The translations under genes were made by a program, and so were the position numbers. Shown in pieces: positions 1 to 13,400 of a DNA stretch of 64,000 nucleotides. Under the pieces are notes generated by a model. It saw nothing but the letters and a program-made list of their open reading frames with translations. It had not been told where the DNA came from and searched no databases. Where the stretch lies: contig CAJNOQ010000045.1 of the NCBI GenBank assembly GCA_905250885.1, forward strand, positions 26,916 through 90,915, written 5' to 3'. The DNA is from Didymodactylos carnosus (taxonomy: Eukaryota; Rotifera; Eurotatoria; Philodinida; Philodinidae). Numbering within the stretch: position 1 is the first letter of the stretch; each line of letters begins with the position of its first letter.

Positions 1-461
1 AAATTGTTTGTTGTATATGTTTGGGTCAAGAGACTAAGCACTAATTAAATTACAGCTATTTTCATTCTAAAGATGATATCATAATCAGGAGTAGAAATCA
101 GGAACCGTTATGGGCGTCCATGGTCGCATTTTTCTATGACTTAGAGTCGAATTCGGACTCAAGGCGAAAGACTTGATAAACGTGATAAACTGACCTGAGT
201 CACTTTTTGATATGACTCGGGCGGGGACCAGGACTCGAAGCCTCCTGGCTCGAAAAAGTGACTCGCCCATCTCTTCCACGAGTGCCCATGGACGTTTTTA
301 TCTGCCCATGAGTGGAAACGAAAATTGTTTTTTTCTTCTTAGAGCAAAGTTTGCTCGTATTCTGTCTAAAGTCGCGTGAAAAATTCCCTCGATATCCGCA
401 ACAATAGTTACTGTAGAATGGATATTTAGTGCAGCGGGGCTAATAGTAACTGAACATCGAT
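1..461. other. Intergenic, no gene seen
   Basis: I see no exon with coding character here. Several short open frames exist on both strands but none has splice sites or recognisable residues. GC is somewhat higher between about 170 and 300. Confidence 0.5.
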
Positions 462-692
462 CAGAGTTGTAACCGGTGCCGGTCCGTTCCTGTGTAAAAG
501 TTTAGACCGGCCGGTCTCCACCGGCCTAGAAAGATTTTCAGACCGACCGGTGATTGACCATTTGGTTGCCGGTTTTTCATCAGTCTCAACCGATTTTTGA
601 ACTGGCCGGTGGCCGGCAGGCTCGGTCCGTTCCGCTGTTTTGAACCGGCCGGCACGGTCCGGCCTCTTATTTTCAGACCGGTTACAACCCTG
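462..692. mobile_element. hAT-type MITE, CCGGCCGG family (short copy)
   Basis: The left end reads CAGAGTTGTAACCGGT and the right end is its inverted form with one change (CAGGGTTGTAACCGGT). The interior is crowded with the palindrome ACCGGCCGGT and its half sites. A longer copy of the same family with a perfect target duplication lies at 56952-57837, which identifies the ends. The flanking 8-mers here (acatcgat and acgccaat) match at only 5 of 8 positions, so this copy is older or its duplication has decayed. No transposase is encoded. Confidence 0.75.
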
Positions 693-1859
693 ACGCCAAT
701 GCAAAATAGATGGGCAGTCAGGTTTATCTTATTTTATTACGAAAAAACATTTTCGTTCAGAGACATCATTGGACAGAACGTCCATCCGCACCCATGGACG
801 CGGGCGTAAAACGTTTTTTGAGGTACGAGTCATAGGTGGAAAAAATATGCGTCCATAACGGCCTCTTGTAGAAACGTATGACTTTTGTTTTATAACTGAC
901 ATTGTGTTTTTATTCTCATTCCTTTAGGCGACATAAGCCGATTATCATCATTAATAATACCAGATCTTTACTCTCATACACACATATTATTCGAAAATCA
1001 CAGATGACCTTATACTGAATGATATAAAAGACAGTTTACATCTTAAAATGACTTAAGATCAGAAATCTTCTTGCAAAAATCAAATCAAATTAATTTCATC
1101 GATATGTATTCAACATATATCCGTAGGGTTTACTATTTTATATTTCTTTTTGACTGTTTTTAATTGACTGATTGTTGTTGTTTTCTTTTGGAATTTTTTG
1201 CCTAGTACGATATCATCTTTCTGTTTCTGGTATGAGATAATGAGACATATTAAACCACAAGAAAAAAGGAAAAAAAATAATCTTTTAAAGACAACTTTTA
1301 ATAACTACTACACATACACATACACACACACATCTGCAGTAAAGTTTATTCAACGTACACATACAAGTCAAATAGAATATGTGAATTGAACGCAAAGAAT
1401 ATTTTTCGTTTTACTTTTTTTTTATTTTTAATGTCACTTGAAGAAAAAAAAGTAAAATATAACTTGAAGGCATTTTTTTCATAAGCATCATTTATTATAG
1501 TCTGTATAATGTACTCTTTAAATTATACAAAAAAATCGAAAAACCTTTACACGTTTTTCTACCCGAAATATAGAACAAATTATTCATAAACATTCTTCTC
1601 AATCTAATGTGGTATAGTCGTAAGGTATCAATCATTTGATTCAAAAATTCTAATGATATGTTTATACAGACAAGTTAAAGAGAAAAGCCGACGAAAAGCT
1701 AGACATTTATTCTGTTTGCTTCAAATACCACAGATTTTTCTTCTTCATACGAGTATAATATTTTTAGCTTAATTCTACTTTTTAGATTTTTGTGTTCATA
1801 CGTGTCCTGTGATTATAAAATTGTCTACATATTTTCTTAATTTATTCCATAATGAAATA
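693..1859. other. Intergenic, no gene seen
   Basis: AT-rich sequence with a CA-rich microsatellite near 1310-1332 and many T/A runs. It is the upstream region of the MIT-domain gene. I see no exon. Confidence 0.5.
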
Positions 1860-2706
1860 ATGGTGAACGATCAAGATATTACCGTAGCTGTCGCCGATAA
1901 TAATAATAGTAATAATAATAACAATAACGTTGGTGATTCAGATGATAATTGTAATAAAAATAAAAATAATCTAAAAAATGAAAATTTATCATCTATAGTC
2001 TGTGTAGATAATTTGTCACATGATAATGGCACTGCAACAAATCACGATTCTTCTCAAATTCATTATCATCCAAATAATGTCACAACAGTTGATACAACAA
2101 CGTCGACAGCTACAAATAAAATAACACCGACAGATGATAATGATCTAACGAGTGATAGTACAATTGTTCAATCAAGTAATAATAATGAAACCCAACAAAA
2201 TGGAGGAGGTCAAGATGATTTTATAAGAATAACAGGTAAGAAACATAAGCTATATGTCAATATTGACTAATTTCATTATGTTGTATATTATTAATCAAAT
2301 TTCTTTCGTTTTAGGTGCTCATCAAACATTAATTGAAGCACAACAACATGAACGTGACAAAAATTATCCATTAGCATTACATGTTTATCGTATATGTGTC
2401 GATTTATTATTAGAAGAATTAATATTTACAGAGGGCACAGATAAATCAAGAATATTTCTAAGAGAAAAATGTAATGCTATTATGGACAAAGTTGATGATT
2501 TAAAAAAACTATTAGATCCAATTGAAATAGAATTAGGACAACCATTACCATTAGAACATGAATTAGAACAACCATTAGCATTAGAACACGAATTAGAACA
2601 ACCATTAGCATTAGAACATGAACATACGCATGAAAAAGAACAAGAGATTGTTGATCATTTACAAACAATGAATTTTAATCAAAAACAAGAAAATGATCAA
2701 CAATAA
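1860..2706 (+). CDS. MIT-like domain protein with Asn-rich N-terminus
   Basis: Two exons, 1860-2235 and 2315-2706, join in phase (GTAAGA donor, TTTTAG acceptor) to give about 255 residues. The start is the first ATG in frame. Residues 1-125 are low complexity, rich in Asn, Asp, Ser and Thr, and likely disordered. Exon 2 opens with a helical segment (LIEAQQHERDKNYPLALHVY, then a second and third helix ending DDLKKLL) that fits the three-helix MIT fold of VPS4, spastin and related ESCRT or microtubule partners: an alternating A..hD...NY..AL..Y pattern followed by L..Kh..hh.R...L. The C-terminus holds three copies of a 10-residue LEQPLALEHE-type repeat. There is no AAA or kinase domain, so the partner and function are not known. 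Poly(A)-like AATAAA motifs follow at about 2702 and 2746. Confidence 0.7.
2531..2620 (+). repeat. Three tandem 30-bp units inside the MIT gene
   Basis: Units begin at 2531, 2561 and 2591 and encode ELGQPLPLEH, ELEQPLALEH, ELEQPLALEH. They differ at few bases, so the expansion is recent. Confidence 0.85.
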
Positions 2707-3969
2707 ACATTTAATCATACTTTTTCTTTTAATGATTTTAGTTTCCTAATAAAAAAAATCTATCAGGTGTCATAACACTCCTAGTTCGAATACAATGTGT
2801 AACAACTAGTAGATACTTTTTTGAACTCTGAGACATGTCCTAACAAAATAAACATGAACTCATTCTCATTTTCCTTTATTTATAACTTTTCGTATTCCTC
2901 AATAATCTCCCTGCAATGAAGTCTGCAATGAAAACAAAATAGCTTCTTTTTCAGCATCCACATCTTTATAATCTTTTTTTGATGGTATACTGATCAGTTT
3001 GTTTTTTTTTTCTGTTTTTTTTCTAAATACTATTTTTACTCAAAGCAACTTTTTATTCTATTTAAAAAAATTTTCTTTTCATCCTCTTCCCTACAAATAG
3101 CTAGAATATGCAGTAGTATTTTTAATAACATCCGTATATTTTTTTAATATATCTAACTAATAGCTAAAAAATTGAATATAAACGGGCTGCTTTAAACGAC
3201 TGTTTATGTATATTTGTTTTTCTTATTATTCATCGCTTATCTCTCAATCATATACATTCCGTTTATTATCCTTCTCATTTTTCCGTATAAACTAAATTAT
3301 ATAGTCTGTGTGTCTGAGTGTTTGTGTTTTTCTGTTGTTTTTTTTTTGTGTGGTTTTTATTGTTATATAGAATAAACCAACCATTAAACAAGCAACGTAA
3401 ATTCTAACAGAACAGAATGAACAGAAAAATGAACGAAAAATAGAAATAATTTTATACATAAAAAACGTAATTCTGTAATTCTTGTAATTCTGTTTCCTCC
3501 ATATTATATACGATTAAAATCGTATTTTTCTGATTAGTGTTGAAAGACACTGTAGAAGAAAGACAAAACGTTAGCCAACCAAAACTATGTGATTTTACTA
3601 AACATGGTCTAAAAATAAATACCACCACAGTTTTGCTAAAAAAAGTTAGACAAATGGAGGGACATAGAATAAATGAAAAAATAAAACAAATCAGAAAAAA
3701 GTTAGCTGTCACACCAAAAAGATTGTATTTGTTAGATAAAAAAATGAAAAAAAAATATATAAGAAAGACGTATAAGAACTGTTTTTCTGAAATTTTAATG
3801 AACAAAAAAAATAAGACAACATAAATATAAAATAAAATAATAGATAAAATGTCTGTTCACAGTTTGACGAGTGCATGATTATCAATTGTTATAAAGCATT
3901 ATGAACGGCCATTCTCTAAACATAAAAATAAACATAAGAATTATTTTTCCTTCTGTTGTTTTTAGCTTT
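2707..3969. other. Intergenic between convergent MIT gene and MED15
   Basis: The region is T-rich with many homopolymer runs. One plus-strand open frame (about 3537-3824, no ATG at its start) encodes a Lys-rich stretch without recognisable motifs or splice sites; I leave it uncalled. The two flanking genes converge on this region, so it holds both 3' ends. Confidence 0.45.
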
Positions 3970-5483
3970 TCAATAATTTACCCATATTTCGAGTACATCT
4001 GTCACCGTATGTTTCGGCCGTAATTTAAAAACATGATGAATGAATATTTTCGATAATTTTTCATAAAATACATGTCCATCTGAAATAAAATAATTTTAAC
4101 AGATAAAACATATGTATATAGGTTACGTTTTGTATTCTACATTTATTAATACCTGAACATTCTAATCGAGGTGGATTTGTTTCTAATATTGATAATATTT
4201 CGGGACAATCATCAGGATAATATTTTGAGATTTTGAATTTTAATGGTGGAATAACTGGCAAACCTTGTTCGATTAAAAAACATTTTAGTAGAAGACCATG
4301 AGCAAAACAAGATTGTGACACTGATTTTAATTCACATCGATAAACATCTGCTGGTAATTGTGATAGCTCATTTTTAACGATTGTTTCAAATGTCTGTTCT
4401 GTATCGGTCGAACGAACTTTATTTAAAGTTGTAGATACATATTCATACGTATCGTCTAATCGCATTATTCTAAAAACAAAGTTTAAATCGTCTTATGAAA
4501 TAAAACGGACATTAGGAAGTTTACTTATGTGGAACTCCGTTGAGAACATCTGTCAATGGTTCAAGACATCGTTTGGTGACAGTAATTCTTTCTGATCGAT
4601 CTTTTCCAAGAAAATCTAGTATAGCTTTATGACATAGATCAAATACCGTTGTTGTTGATGCAACACTTTGTACACTTGTCACCGGCATATTAGAGGATGA
4701 TGGTGTTGTTGCTGCTATCAATCCTACTGAGCTCTCGGTACTCACTACGTGAGGAGCAGAAGTATTTGAACGGATTGGCTAAAATGTAAAGTAACTGATA
4801 ATTTTGTATCACTCTGTTCCTTTCTTCCTTTACTCACTTGGAACCGATCAATAATATCTTTTAATTCTTTTGCCTTTGCTAAAGTTTCAGAAGATGAATT
4901 TTTAAGAAATTGCAAAACACGATTGCGAACCATTGTAACATATTTCAGTCTGTCCATTTGCCCTAAACAAGTTCAACAATAAATTTTTTTCATGTTTTCA
5001 AATTGTTTATAGGCCTACCGTTTTGTTGAAGTTTTTGTCCTAATAATGTTAGTTTCACAAGTCCATCATTTAAATATTTACAATAAAATTGAAGGTCATC
5101 ATCTGACATCATTGGATTTGGACTATGATCTTGAAAAAAATAAAAATTACAATTTGAATTTTTTTTTATAAAAATTGCTTATTTACTCATATTCATTGGC
5201 GACGTTGATATTCCTGTTCTGATTGATGATGGATTACTTAATAGTGGACTTTGGACAGCTGTCATCATCGGATTCAATGGACTTTGTTGTTGCTGAGCAA
5301 TAAGGTGTTGTTGTTGACTGGGAGATGATACATCATTCGGAACGCTAAAAGAGGAGAAAGAAGGCTGAAACTAAAGAAGTAGAAAGGAAGAATACGTACG
5401 CTTGTTGTACAGATAATGGTAACAATTGACTTGTTATGAGCGTGGTGGGTGGCAGTTGTTGTTGTTGCTGTTGTTGTTGCTGT

Positions 5484-5515
<32 letters not shown>

Positions 5516-8500
5516 TTGTTGGATTGAAGGTGGAGGAGTAGTTCTGCCATGAATAGTTATGGTTTGAGCAGGTGCCGTCAGGCCTGGGACGGATGCGAGT
5601 TGATAGCGTGTTTGTTGGGCTGGAAACTGAAGATAGATTGACTATAAATATTTTATGAAATAAAGATATGGATTATTCGTACTTGTCTAGCCTGTTCTCT
5701 ATTTTGAATTTGTTGTTGTTGTTGTTGAGGTTTTGTTACATTACTACTAAGTAGTTTTTGTAATACTGAATAGAGAACATCACATAATTTACATTTATTG
5801 TTCCAGATATTTTATTTTCAGAGGTTAGGACCTACATTGATCATTAGATGACGTATTTGACAGTTGTGGTAGTTGTATTTGAGCTGCTGGATCTTGTTGT
5901 TGAATGAGAATGGACGGTGCCGTATTTGTTCGTTGGATGGTTTGTTGATTTTGAGCTCGAATTTGATGCTGTATTTGTAATTGTTGGAGTTGAGCACGAG
6001 TCGGTTGTTGGCGCTGAGTAGTTTGAACTTGATGTTGTTGCTGAGATGCTAGAAGAAATAAAACATCTGACGTTTATAATTAGCCTTCTCAGCAGTTTAA
6101 ATAATAGACATAAACCGAGCAGTGATCAGTACAAAAACATCCTTGAAGATCGACTTTTCAAAGTACTTTAGTGACGCTCGACATACATATTTTTAAATTA
6201 GTTGTGAGAAAAGTTACAGAAATACAGCCTCGAGGGCTGCGCACATATCAAGGACCATAGTTTTTCAGCACTTGTGCTTTTGTGTAACTAAAAAGTGATT
6301 ATAAAACAAGTTTGTTAAGTTCAGAAAATTTCGAGGTTTAAAATAAAAAGCATCTTCTCTTTCTCAACAACGTTGAAAACTCATGATATAGTATATTGTT
6401 AATTTTCAAACAATGTAACTTTGTACCTGCTGTCCGTTAAAAAAAGAATGGGCGTGGCTATTTTCTCAATAAGTTTTGAACAATGCATTTTGAAAACTTG
6501 TGGTTTTCAGCATTGTCTAGAGAAGATAATTAGCTACAAGATGATATAAAAATATCCTATAAAATACCACCTGCAGATGCTGTACCTTATTAGTCTATGA
6601 AAGGGAGTATTGCCACATTATGGAAGCAGATTGGATTTTCAACGTTAATATGTTTGCTAGATAGCTTAAACATTACTCTACACATACCAGGAAACTTCAT
6701 GACTCCATCTACAGCAGTTCAGACACTATAAGATTTTTCCGATGACCTACCTATTGACTAAACTTCATCTCTGAAAACTTCTGAAACACATGGATCATAG
6801 ATTATCGACCACGCTGAATCTCGTGGCAATGTTATTTTTTGAAAAAGCTTCAGAAAACTAGTGAAAACCTATACTAGACGAAATAATCCATTTGTCACTA
6901 TTTCCAGCGAAAATTAAAAATTCATAACTTAGTTAGAGTTAATCCAAACAAATTCACCATGTCAAAGCATACTCGATTTTATTTGCGCTACACCATGAAG
7001 TTCAATGAACTTTCGCTGGAAATAGTGACAAATGGATTATTTCGTCTAGTATAGGTTTTCACTAGTTTTCTGAAGCTTTTTCAAAAAATAACATTGCCAC
7101 GAGATTCAGCGTGGTCGATAATCTATGATCCATGTGTTTCAGAAGTTTTCAGAGATGAAGTTTAGTCAATAGGTAGGTCATCGGAAAAATCTTATAGTGT
7201 CTGAACTGCTGTAGATGGAGTCATGAAGTTTCCTGGTATGTGTAGAGTAATGTTTAAGCTATCTAGCAAACATATTAACGTTGAAAATCCAATCTGCTTC
7301 CATAATGTGGCAATACTCCCTTTCATAGACTAATAAGGTACAGCATCTGCAGGTGGTATTTTATAGGATATTTTTATATCATCTTGTAGCTAATTATCTT
7401 CTCTAGACAATGCTGAAAACCACAAGTTTTCAAAATGCATTGTTCAAAACTTATTGAGAAAATAGCCACGCCTATTCTTTTTTTACGGACAATACGTCTG
7501 TTTCATATATACTGAAGAATAGCAGACATTTTATAACGTATTTTTGAAACGTGTCGTACAACGTGCGTTATCTGTCACATATAGAAGCAAAGATCAATGG
7601 CTTTCATCCGAGACAAGTTGAATGCCCCTCTAATATAAATTTATTTTACAACGATATTTTTTTGTCCCCATTAAACGTTGAATTGGAAAATTTTGAATAG
7701 AATTACTCAACAATAAGTTTTCACCAAAGACTATCCAATACTGATTATAGTAAAATTTAAAATTAGAGGTTATACTTTTCTTAGTACATCTTAATGTAAT
7801 TATTATAAAGTTTCACCGTAGCTCCTAGTACAAGGAGAGATTTGGTAGTTATTAGTCTTAATTATTTATGATAATGTTGAACTTACGTATTGTTTGTCGT
7901 TGTAGTTGTGGCTGCTGCTGCTGCTGTTGTTGTTGTTGTTGTTGTTGTTGCTGCTGCTGCTGTTGTTGTTGTTGTTGCTGCTGTTGTTGTTGCTGTTGTT
8001 GAAGATTCACAGTCGTATGTAATGTATTTGTATTTGGAATTTGCAATCGAATTTGATTCTGATTATTTTGGATATTCAACGGTGATGTTAAACAAAGTTG
8101 TTGATGAGGTTGTTGTTGATTTTGTTGCAATCCATTATTGAGTAATAACTGTGATAATTGTTGTGAATTTGTTTGAGATTGCTGTAGCACATTGATAGAT
8201 GGCTGTACATAGGATGTTTGAGAAGGTAAGGGCTGATTTTGCGCTTGTTGCTGTTTTAAATAAACTGATGGGTTTCCATTATTTGAAGAATTTTGTATAT
8301 TTAATAATATTTGATGCTGTTGTTGCTGTTGTTGTGCAAGTTGCTGTTGTTGTTGTAAAGTTACTTGATAACCATTAATGGTTGTCTGTTGAGAAAGTGG
8401 CGGAGGCTGAGATTGAGAACTATTCACAATTGTTGCCTGACCGTTTTGTATTTGTGCCAGTTGTTGACTAAGTTGTGACAACTGTTGATTTTGCTGTTGA

Positions 8501-9233
8501 CGATTGACAGCATTTAAAGCTAAAAGAAACAGAATAAAGAAACAGAATACAGATTGTAAGAAAAGAATAAGAATAATAGACAATCGAAGCCTGTATACCT
8601 TGCTGTTGCTGTTGTTGTTGTTGAAATTGTCGAATTAACAGTTGTTTAGAATAATTCTCAAACATTTTAGTATAATCCGACTAAAGGACACAATAATTAA
8701 ATTCCCCCAGCTCTTCAAGGGTGACAAATCCGGATGTTCTATAGTGAGTCAGATGTTTTTTTCAAAATAAAATGGGGAATTTTTTTCAATACTGCAACAA
8801 CAATAAAAACTGTTTTACTGGGTATTCATTTTACCACTTCGCTCTCTTTCCGAGTCGATAAGTCACAGACACTATAAATATTCAGACAACATACAAGGGG
8901 ATGGAAAAATAATAGTGAGGATGGAGGTCGGGACTCGTATCAGAAAAAAGCAGCTGAAATTTGCACATTTGCATCTTACGAACTTTGTTTCCTTTTGATT
9001 TATCAAATGCAGCTATTTCTAAACGTGTCCCTAATTCTGCACCAAATAGAGGTATTCTATAAACGGAAAGAATAGCAGTTGTGATCGTTTCATTCTAATT
9101 TTTAGTTCTTTAACACATACGATTTTTGCAACATAAATTCGCGTTCTGCTGTTGTTACAATATTTTGAGACTGAAGTTGATATTGTTGTTGCAGTTGTGA
9201 CTGCTGCTGTTGCTGAGATTCATCACTGTCCAT
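3970..9233 (-). CDS. MED15: Mediator complex subunit 15
   Basis: MED15 is a tail subunit of Mediator that binds transcription activators through an N-terminal KIX domain. About 13 exons read on the minus strand: 9233-9121, 9056-about 8984, 8680-8599, 8519-7887, 6048-5836, 5765-5683, then exons near 5.62-5.40, 5.35-5.19, 5.13-5.03, 4.96-4.82, 4.78-4.53, 4.47-4.16 and 4.08-3.97 kb. The N-terminus looks like the second half of KIX (SDYTKMFENYSKQLL). A very long Gln-rich middle follows. The C-terminus carries the family hallmark VIPPLKFKISKYYPDD and ends KHTVTDVLEIWVNY before TGA at 3970, matching the MED15 C-terminal helix pattern. The exon 2/3 join is out of frame with the best donor (GTAAG at 8979); an in-frame join needs a weak GTTCGT donor four bases upstream. 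Start chosen because MDSDES is the first ATG of exon 1. Confidence 0.87.
6431..7491. repeat. 1.06-kb fold-back element in a MED15 intron
   Basis: Arms 6431-6912 and 7011-7491 are reverse complements; reading them side by side I see only about two differences, at the outer ends (one base change and one indel in the A-run). The loop is 98 bases. There is no open frame of note. It sits in the largest MED15 intron, between exons ending 7887 and starting 6048. No clear target duplication is visible. It shares sequence with the more diverged fold-back at 33133-34480. Confidence 0.92.
7908..8003 (-). repeat. CAA/CAG tract coding about 30 Gln in MED15
   Basis: On the minus strand an almost uninterrupted mix of CAA and CAG codons encodes about thirty glutamines near the 3' end of exon 4. 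Codon mixing suggests an old but still length-variable tract. The plus-strand Val/Ala frame over it is a shadow. Confidence 0.9.
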
Positions 9234-10481
9234 TTTGTGTGTGTTCAGTTTAGTATGAAAAATGAAAATAAAGAGAAATCTAAAAAGAATAACATAATCC
9301 TGTATAGTGGAAAAAAAGCTTGATCTCTAATATTGCAATTTTTTATCGTATTCTATGTCATTTAGAAGTTTTCGACTTAGACCAATGAAGAGAAACCAAT
9401 TTCTAATGCCATGTGTGCAACATACGTTGTCAAATAAATGCATTCTGTGTGTCGATGTATAATAAAGAGAATTTTCCACAAACAAAAAGAAATAAGCAAC
9501 AACAAAATCAAAAATAACAAACAACAATAAGCGAAAAGAAAAACGATGCACTAAACAAAAAAGAGGAAAAGATAATAGTAAAAGTGCAGGAATATAAAAA
9601 AAATCACTCTTTCATTTTCCTGCACTCTAGTGATCTTTATGTATTATTCCGCACAAACAACAAACTGTGTATATATACAAACGATGAGATCGACAAGAAA
9701 AACAAAAATTTAAGTGAAAAGGAAGTAGAACACACACATAAAAAAATTTACAGAAAAATAAAGTTAATGCTTGTTTTTTTTGTCGATAAAAACAAGAAAA
9801 ACATTTTTATGATACGTCCCAGTAAAGAGAGAGGTTACGATTCTTTTTCCTGATACAACAATTAAACAAATTCGGCTCTTGTTGTTATTTGTCTATTTAT
9901 GTTTCAATAAAATAACAATTAATGACTGAACTTTTGCATTCGATTATCATTTGTTTTTGTCCGAAAAATTAGAGCAAAGTTTGGTCCATCTACTCAAATC
10001 ATTTTTGAACGCTAAATGATGCTTCAGCAACTTTTTTCTTTTCATCAGATTAATTGAGAAAGGATATTATTCTTTCTTATATACTGATTGACTTTCATTA
10101 TAAAGATTTTCAAACGTATCTACCAATAAGATGAAGAAGACGGATGCAGATACTAAAAAAAATGCTCTAAAATTCAGTACAAAAATCAAATTCCTGCCCA
10201 ATTTAGAAATGAACTTCGAACAAGAAAAATCTGTTCTTCATTTCTAAATCACAAAAAATGATCAAAAAATTGGTAGCAACTTTGTTGCTATTAACTGACC
10301 CTAAAACATTCAACAGGTTGTTAATTAAAACTGTAAAGTAAAATGGGGCGAAATTCTAAAAAAGCATTATGGTTTCTCGCCTTTGCTGTAAAACAAAAGA
10401 AAACGATACAGCAAGAAAAACAACCTGAACAACACAGAAGACAATTAAATATGACCGGATGAAAATGTTAAAGTAGTAACC
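9234..10481. other. Intergenic between MED15 start and TUT gene end
   Basis: This holds the MED15 promoter side (near 9.2-9.4 kb) and the 3' flank of the uridylyltransferase gene. I see short AT-rich frames on both strands but no supported exon. Confidence 0.5.
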
Positions 10482-13400
10482 CTAAGCTGACTGATTTACC
10501 ACAGTGGTCTGATTTGAATCTGTCTGAATACGTCGGAAAATAGGACAGTTAACTCTGATATGTCCTGATTCATTACACTGGAAACATACACGTGGACTGT
10601 ATTGTCTTTGAAACTGATGCCGTGTTGTCGGTTGTTGTGGATAATAACTGTTAAACATCTGTTGCTGCTGTTGAGCAAAATAATTTGGATTTGGTTGTTG
10701 TGGTCTGTGATGATTATTAGGAAATACATTTGGTGTCGATGTTTGTGAGTTCGAAAAATCGAAATTATTTTGATTCGACGATTGATTGTTATACCTACGG
10801 AAAAAATAATAACTTAATATAACATAATTTGCTGATTAATTGCAGTAGTCATTTTCTGAAGATGAATCCTATGCGTATGCGATTCGAAAGATTAAACACT
10901 TGTTACATTTATGAATGAATATACCTGTAAATTTAATTAAAATACTTAAAGAAATTCTACCGGTATGAAGTAAAAAACTAGATAACATTGTTCAGTACCA
11001 GAGAGTTTCAACACACAAGCTTTTAGATGAAACATCATTTAAGGATTGACCAAAAACAAATAGATGATCCGCTCTTTTAATCTGCGAACTATGATATTTA
11101 TACCTCTGTTGATTTTCGAATGTTCGGGTTTGATATGGATATCCATTTGTCGTTGATCGTTGATATCCTGGCTGCGAATGATAGAACAATTGTTGTTGTT
11201 GTTGATGATGAAATCCAGTTTGCATTTCTCCTTGCGTTTGTTGATATTGGGCCATTAGTGTTCGTGTTTGTTGTTTTTCTCTTTGTTGATCAGCTGCTAA
11301 TGTGGCTATTTTTGGACATCTTTTACGAATATGATATGGGCCACGACACCATTCACAACGTTTTGGAGCATGAGCTGGACATAATTCATCAATATTAAAT
11401 AACAGAGGCTATGGAAACAATAAAATATTCGTTAAAATTAGATTAGCAATAAAGATAGACGGATTGAACTCTATCTTGCAGTGAGGATAAACAGAGAATC
11501 AAAATCACGGAGTAACGTACCTCCAAATCAGCAAATGTTGCATTTGAAATGTCTAATTGTGGTTCCAAAGCAAATGCTTTTCGTGCACGAATTAAAACAC
11601 GACGAATTAATGCCCAATCTGAAACAATAAAAATATTGGTTAAATACTACTTTCTTATTTCAATAATAAGAAAGCGTACTTTTAACAGATAAACCGGCAG
11701 CCAGATTATGTGATAATTCAAATGGATCTTCAACAGCTAATGTCGGTCGAAACCATCCTTTATCCCATCTTGTAAGCGGTTCTGATTTTCTTATCGACAC
11801 AATGTGTTCTTCATAATTAAATGTTTCCGTGTAATATCGTAAAAATTCAATCCATAATGCGCCTACAGATAAAAGATTTTCCGATCTGTCCTTCCAAACT
11901 TTGGACTAAAAATAATAAAATAAAATAAGCAAATAAATACAAAAAAGTCTTCGTTTTCACCTACCTATATAAAAATGAAAAGTATATCAATGATGCAGAC
12001 ATCAATAATTTGGCGAGTAGCACAAAACGAAACATTAGTGAGGATGAAGAAAAGGCCACTCCTGGATTATAGCAGATTTTCTGGAGACGAATGGTACTTA
12101 TTCTTTTAGGGCTTTAGTACGTGAGTAATAACAAGCAAATGTATTCTATGAGAGATTTATTCATGAAAAAGGCTGCTTTAAAGTATTTTCTTTATGCAAG
12201 TGTGAATTTTTTGCTGATAATATCTTATTTTCATATTCAATCGGAGTGCCAGCTTTTGAAGAAAGAGCGAAAGGACTTTTATTATCATACCAAATTCTCC
12301 ATATCTTCATAAAAGTACACATTCCACTTTCCACATTTTTTATATGTATCTGACGATTTAGCATTATCATTTTTACATAGCTAAAAACGAATATAGAGAA
12401 GTTTTGGTTTGCTGCAATTTAAAAACAACAGTAAAATATCTTACTAGTTGTAAAACGGGTAGTACAGGTGGCGTTGTTTGCTGAAGAAAATGTATAACCA
12501 TTATAATATAAGCATAACTTGAAAGTGTACCACGAGAAGCATCACCAATCTCACATTTCTTAATAAAAATAATCACGTGAAAGAGTAGCAATGAACATGT
12601 ATTGCATTTCTACTTACTTTGGCTAAAAACTTGAGCATATAGCCCAATTGAGCTACTCTTGGATCGATCAATGTATAAGTGTTTAATAACCGTGTATTTT
12701 CAATCGCCTAAACGGGAAAAGATCCAAAAACAAAAGATTAGAATCACAAAAAAATTTTCACTTGTTACTACTTGCCAATCTATTGTGTAAGCTAATATCA
12801 ATATCGATGTCTGTTTGATGTTTTGAACGTATAATGGGTACTTTGGCATGTAAAACGGGCAATACATCATAAAACTGCTCACATGAACGTACTATACGCA
12901 ATAGTTTTTGCATTATACGAATAGATTGTTCTTCCTGTGAAACAAAAAGTAGAGACATAAGTTCAAAGAAGAAGGGAATTTTCTCTGTTTAAAGCGATCG
13001 ACGAAAGTCATAGATCAAAGACAACTTGATAATATCCTAGATGATCAAATATAATATTTACTTTAATAACTGCTTAACTTACATCGTCCTCTGCCACATC
13101 TTTGAATGTTACACAAATATCCAGATCGCTACGCTTAAAACCGAATCCGTTATAAAACGATCCAAATGCATGCAGTTCACAATCGGAATATTCTTTTCTG
13201 AATAATTTTCTTAAAAGTTCCAGAATTTTTTTACGCAATTCAATATCGCTGTCCATCGGTTTACAATTAGCTAAAATGAAGTCGAGTGTTTTACTTTTTT
13301 GGATATGAAATTCTACAAGTTTCTACGACTATTTTACTTGTTATGTCAACACATATCGAGGATAATTTATTCAACCAGGCATCACTCAATTGAGGAATTT

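Noticed and set aside
3452-3824. Overlapping open frames on both strands near 3.5-3.8 kb
   Set aside because: The plus frame lacks an ATG start and the minus frame is Phe/Ile-rich AT filler; neither shows homology or exon boundaries.
7890-8141. Plus-strand Val/Ala-rich frame
   Set aside because: It is the complement of the MED15 polyglutamine tract (CAA/CAG read as TTG/CTG-type runs).
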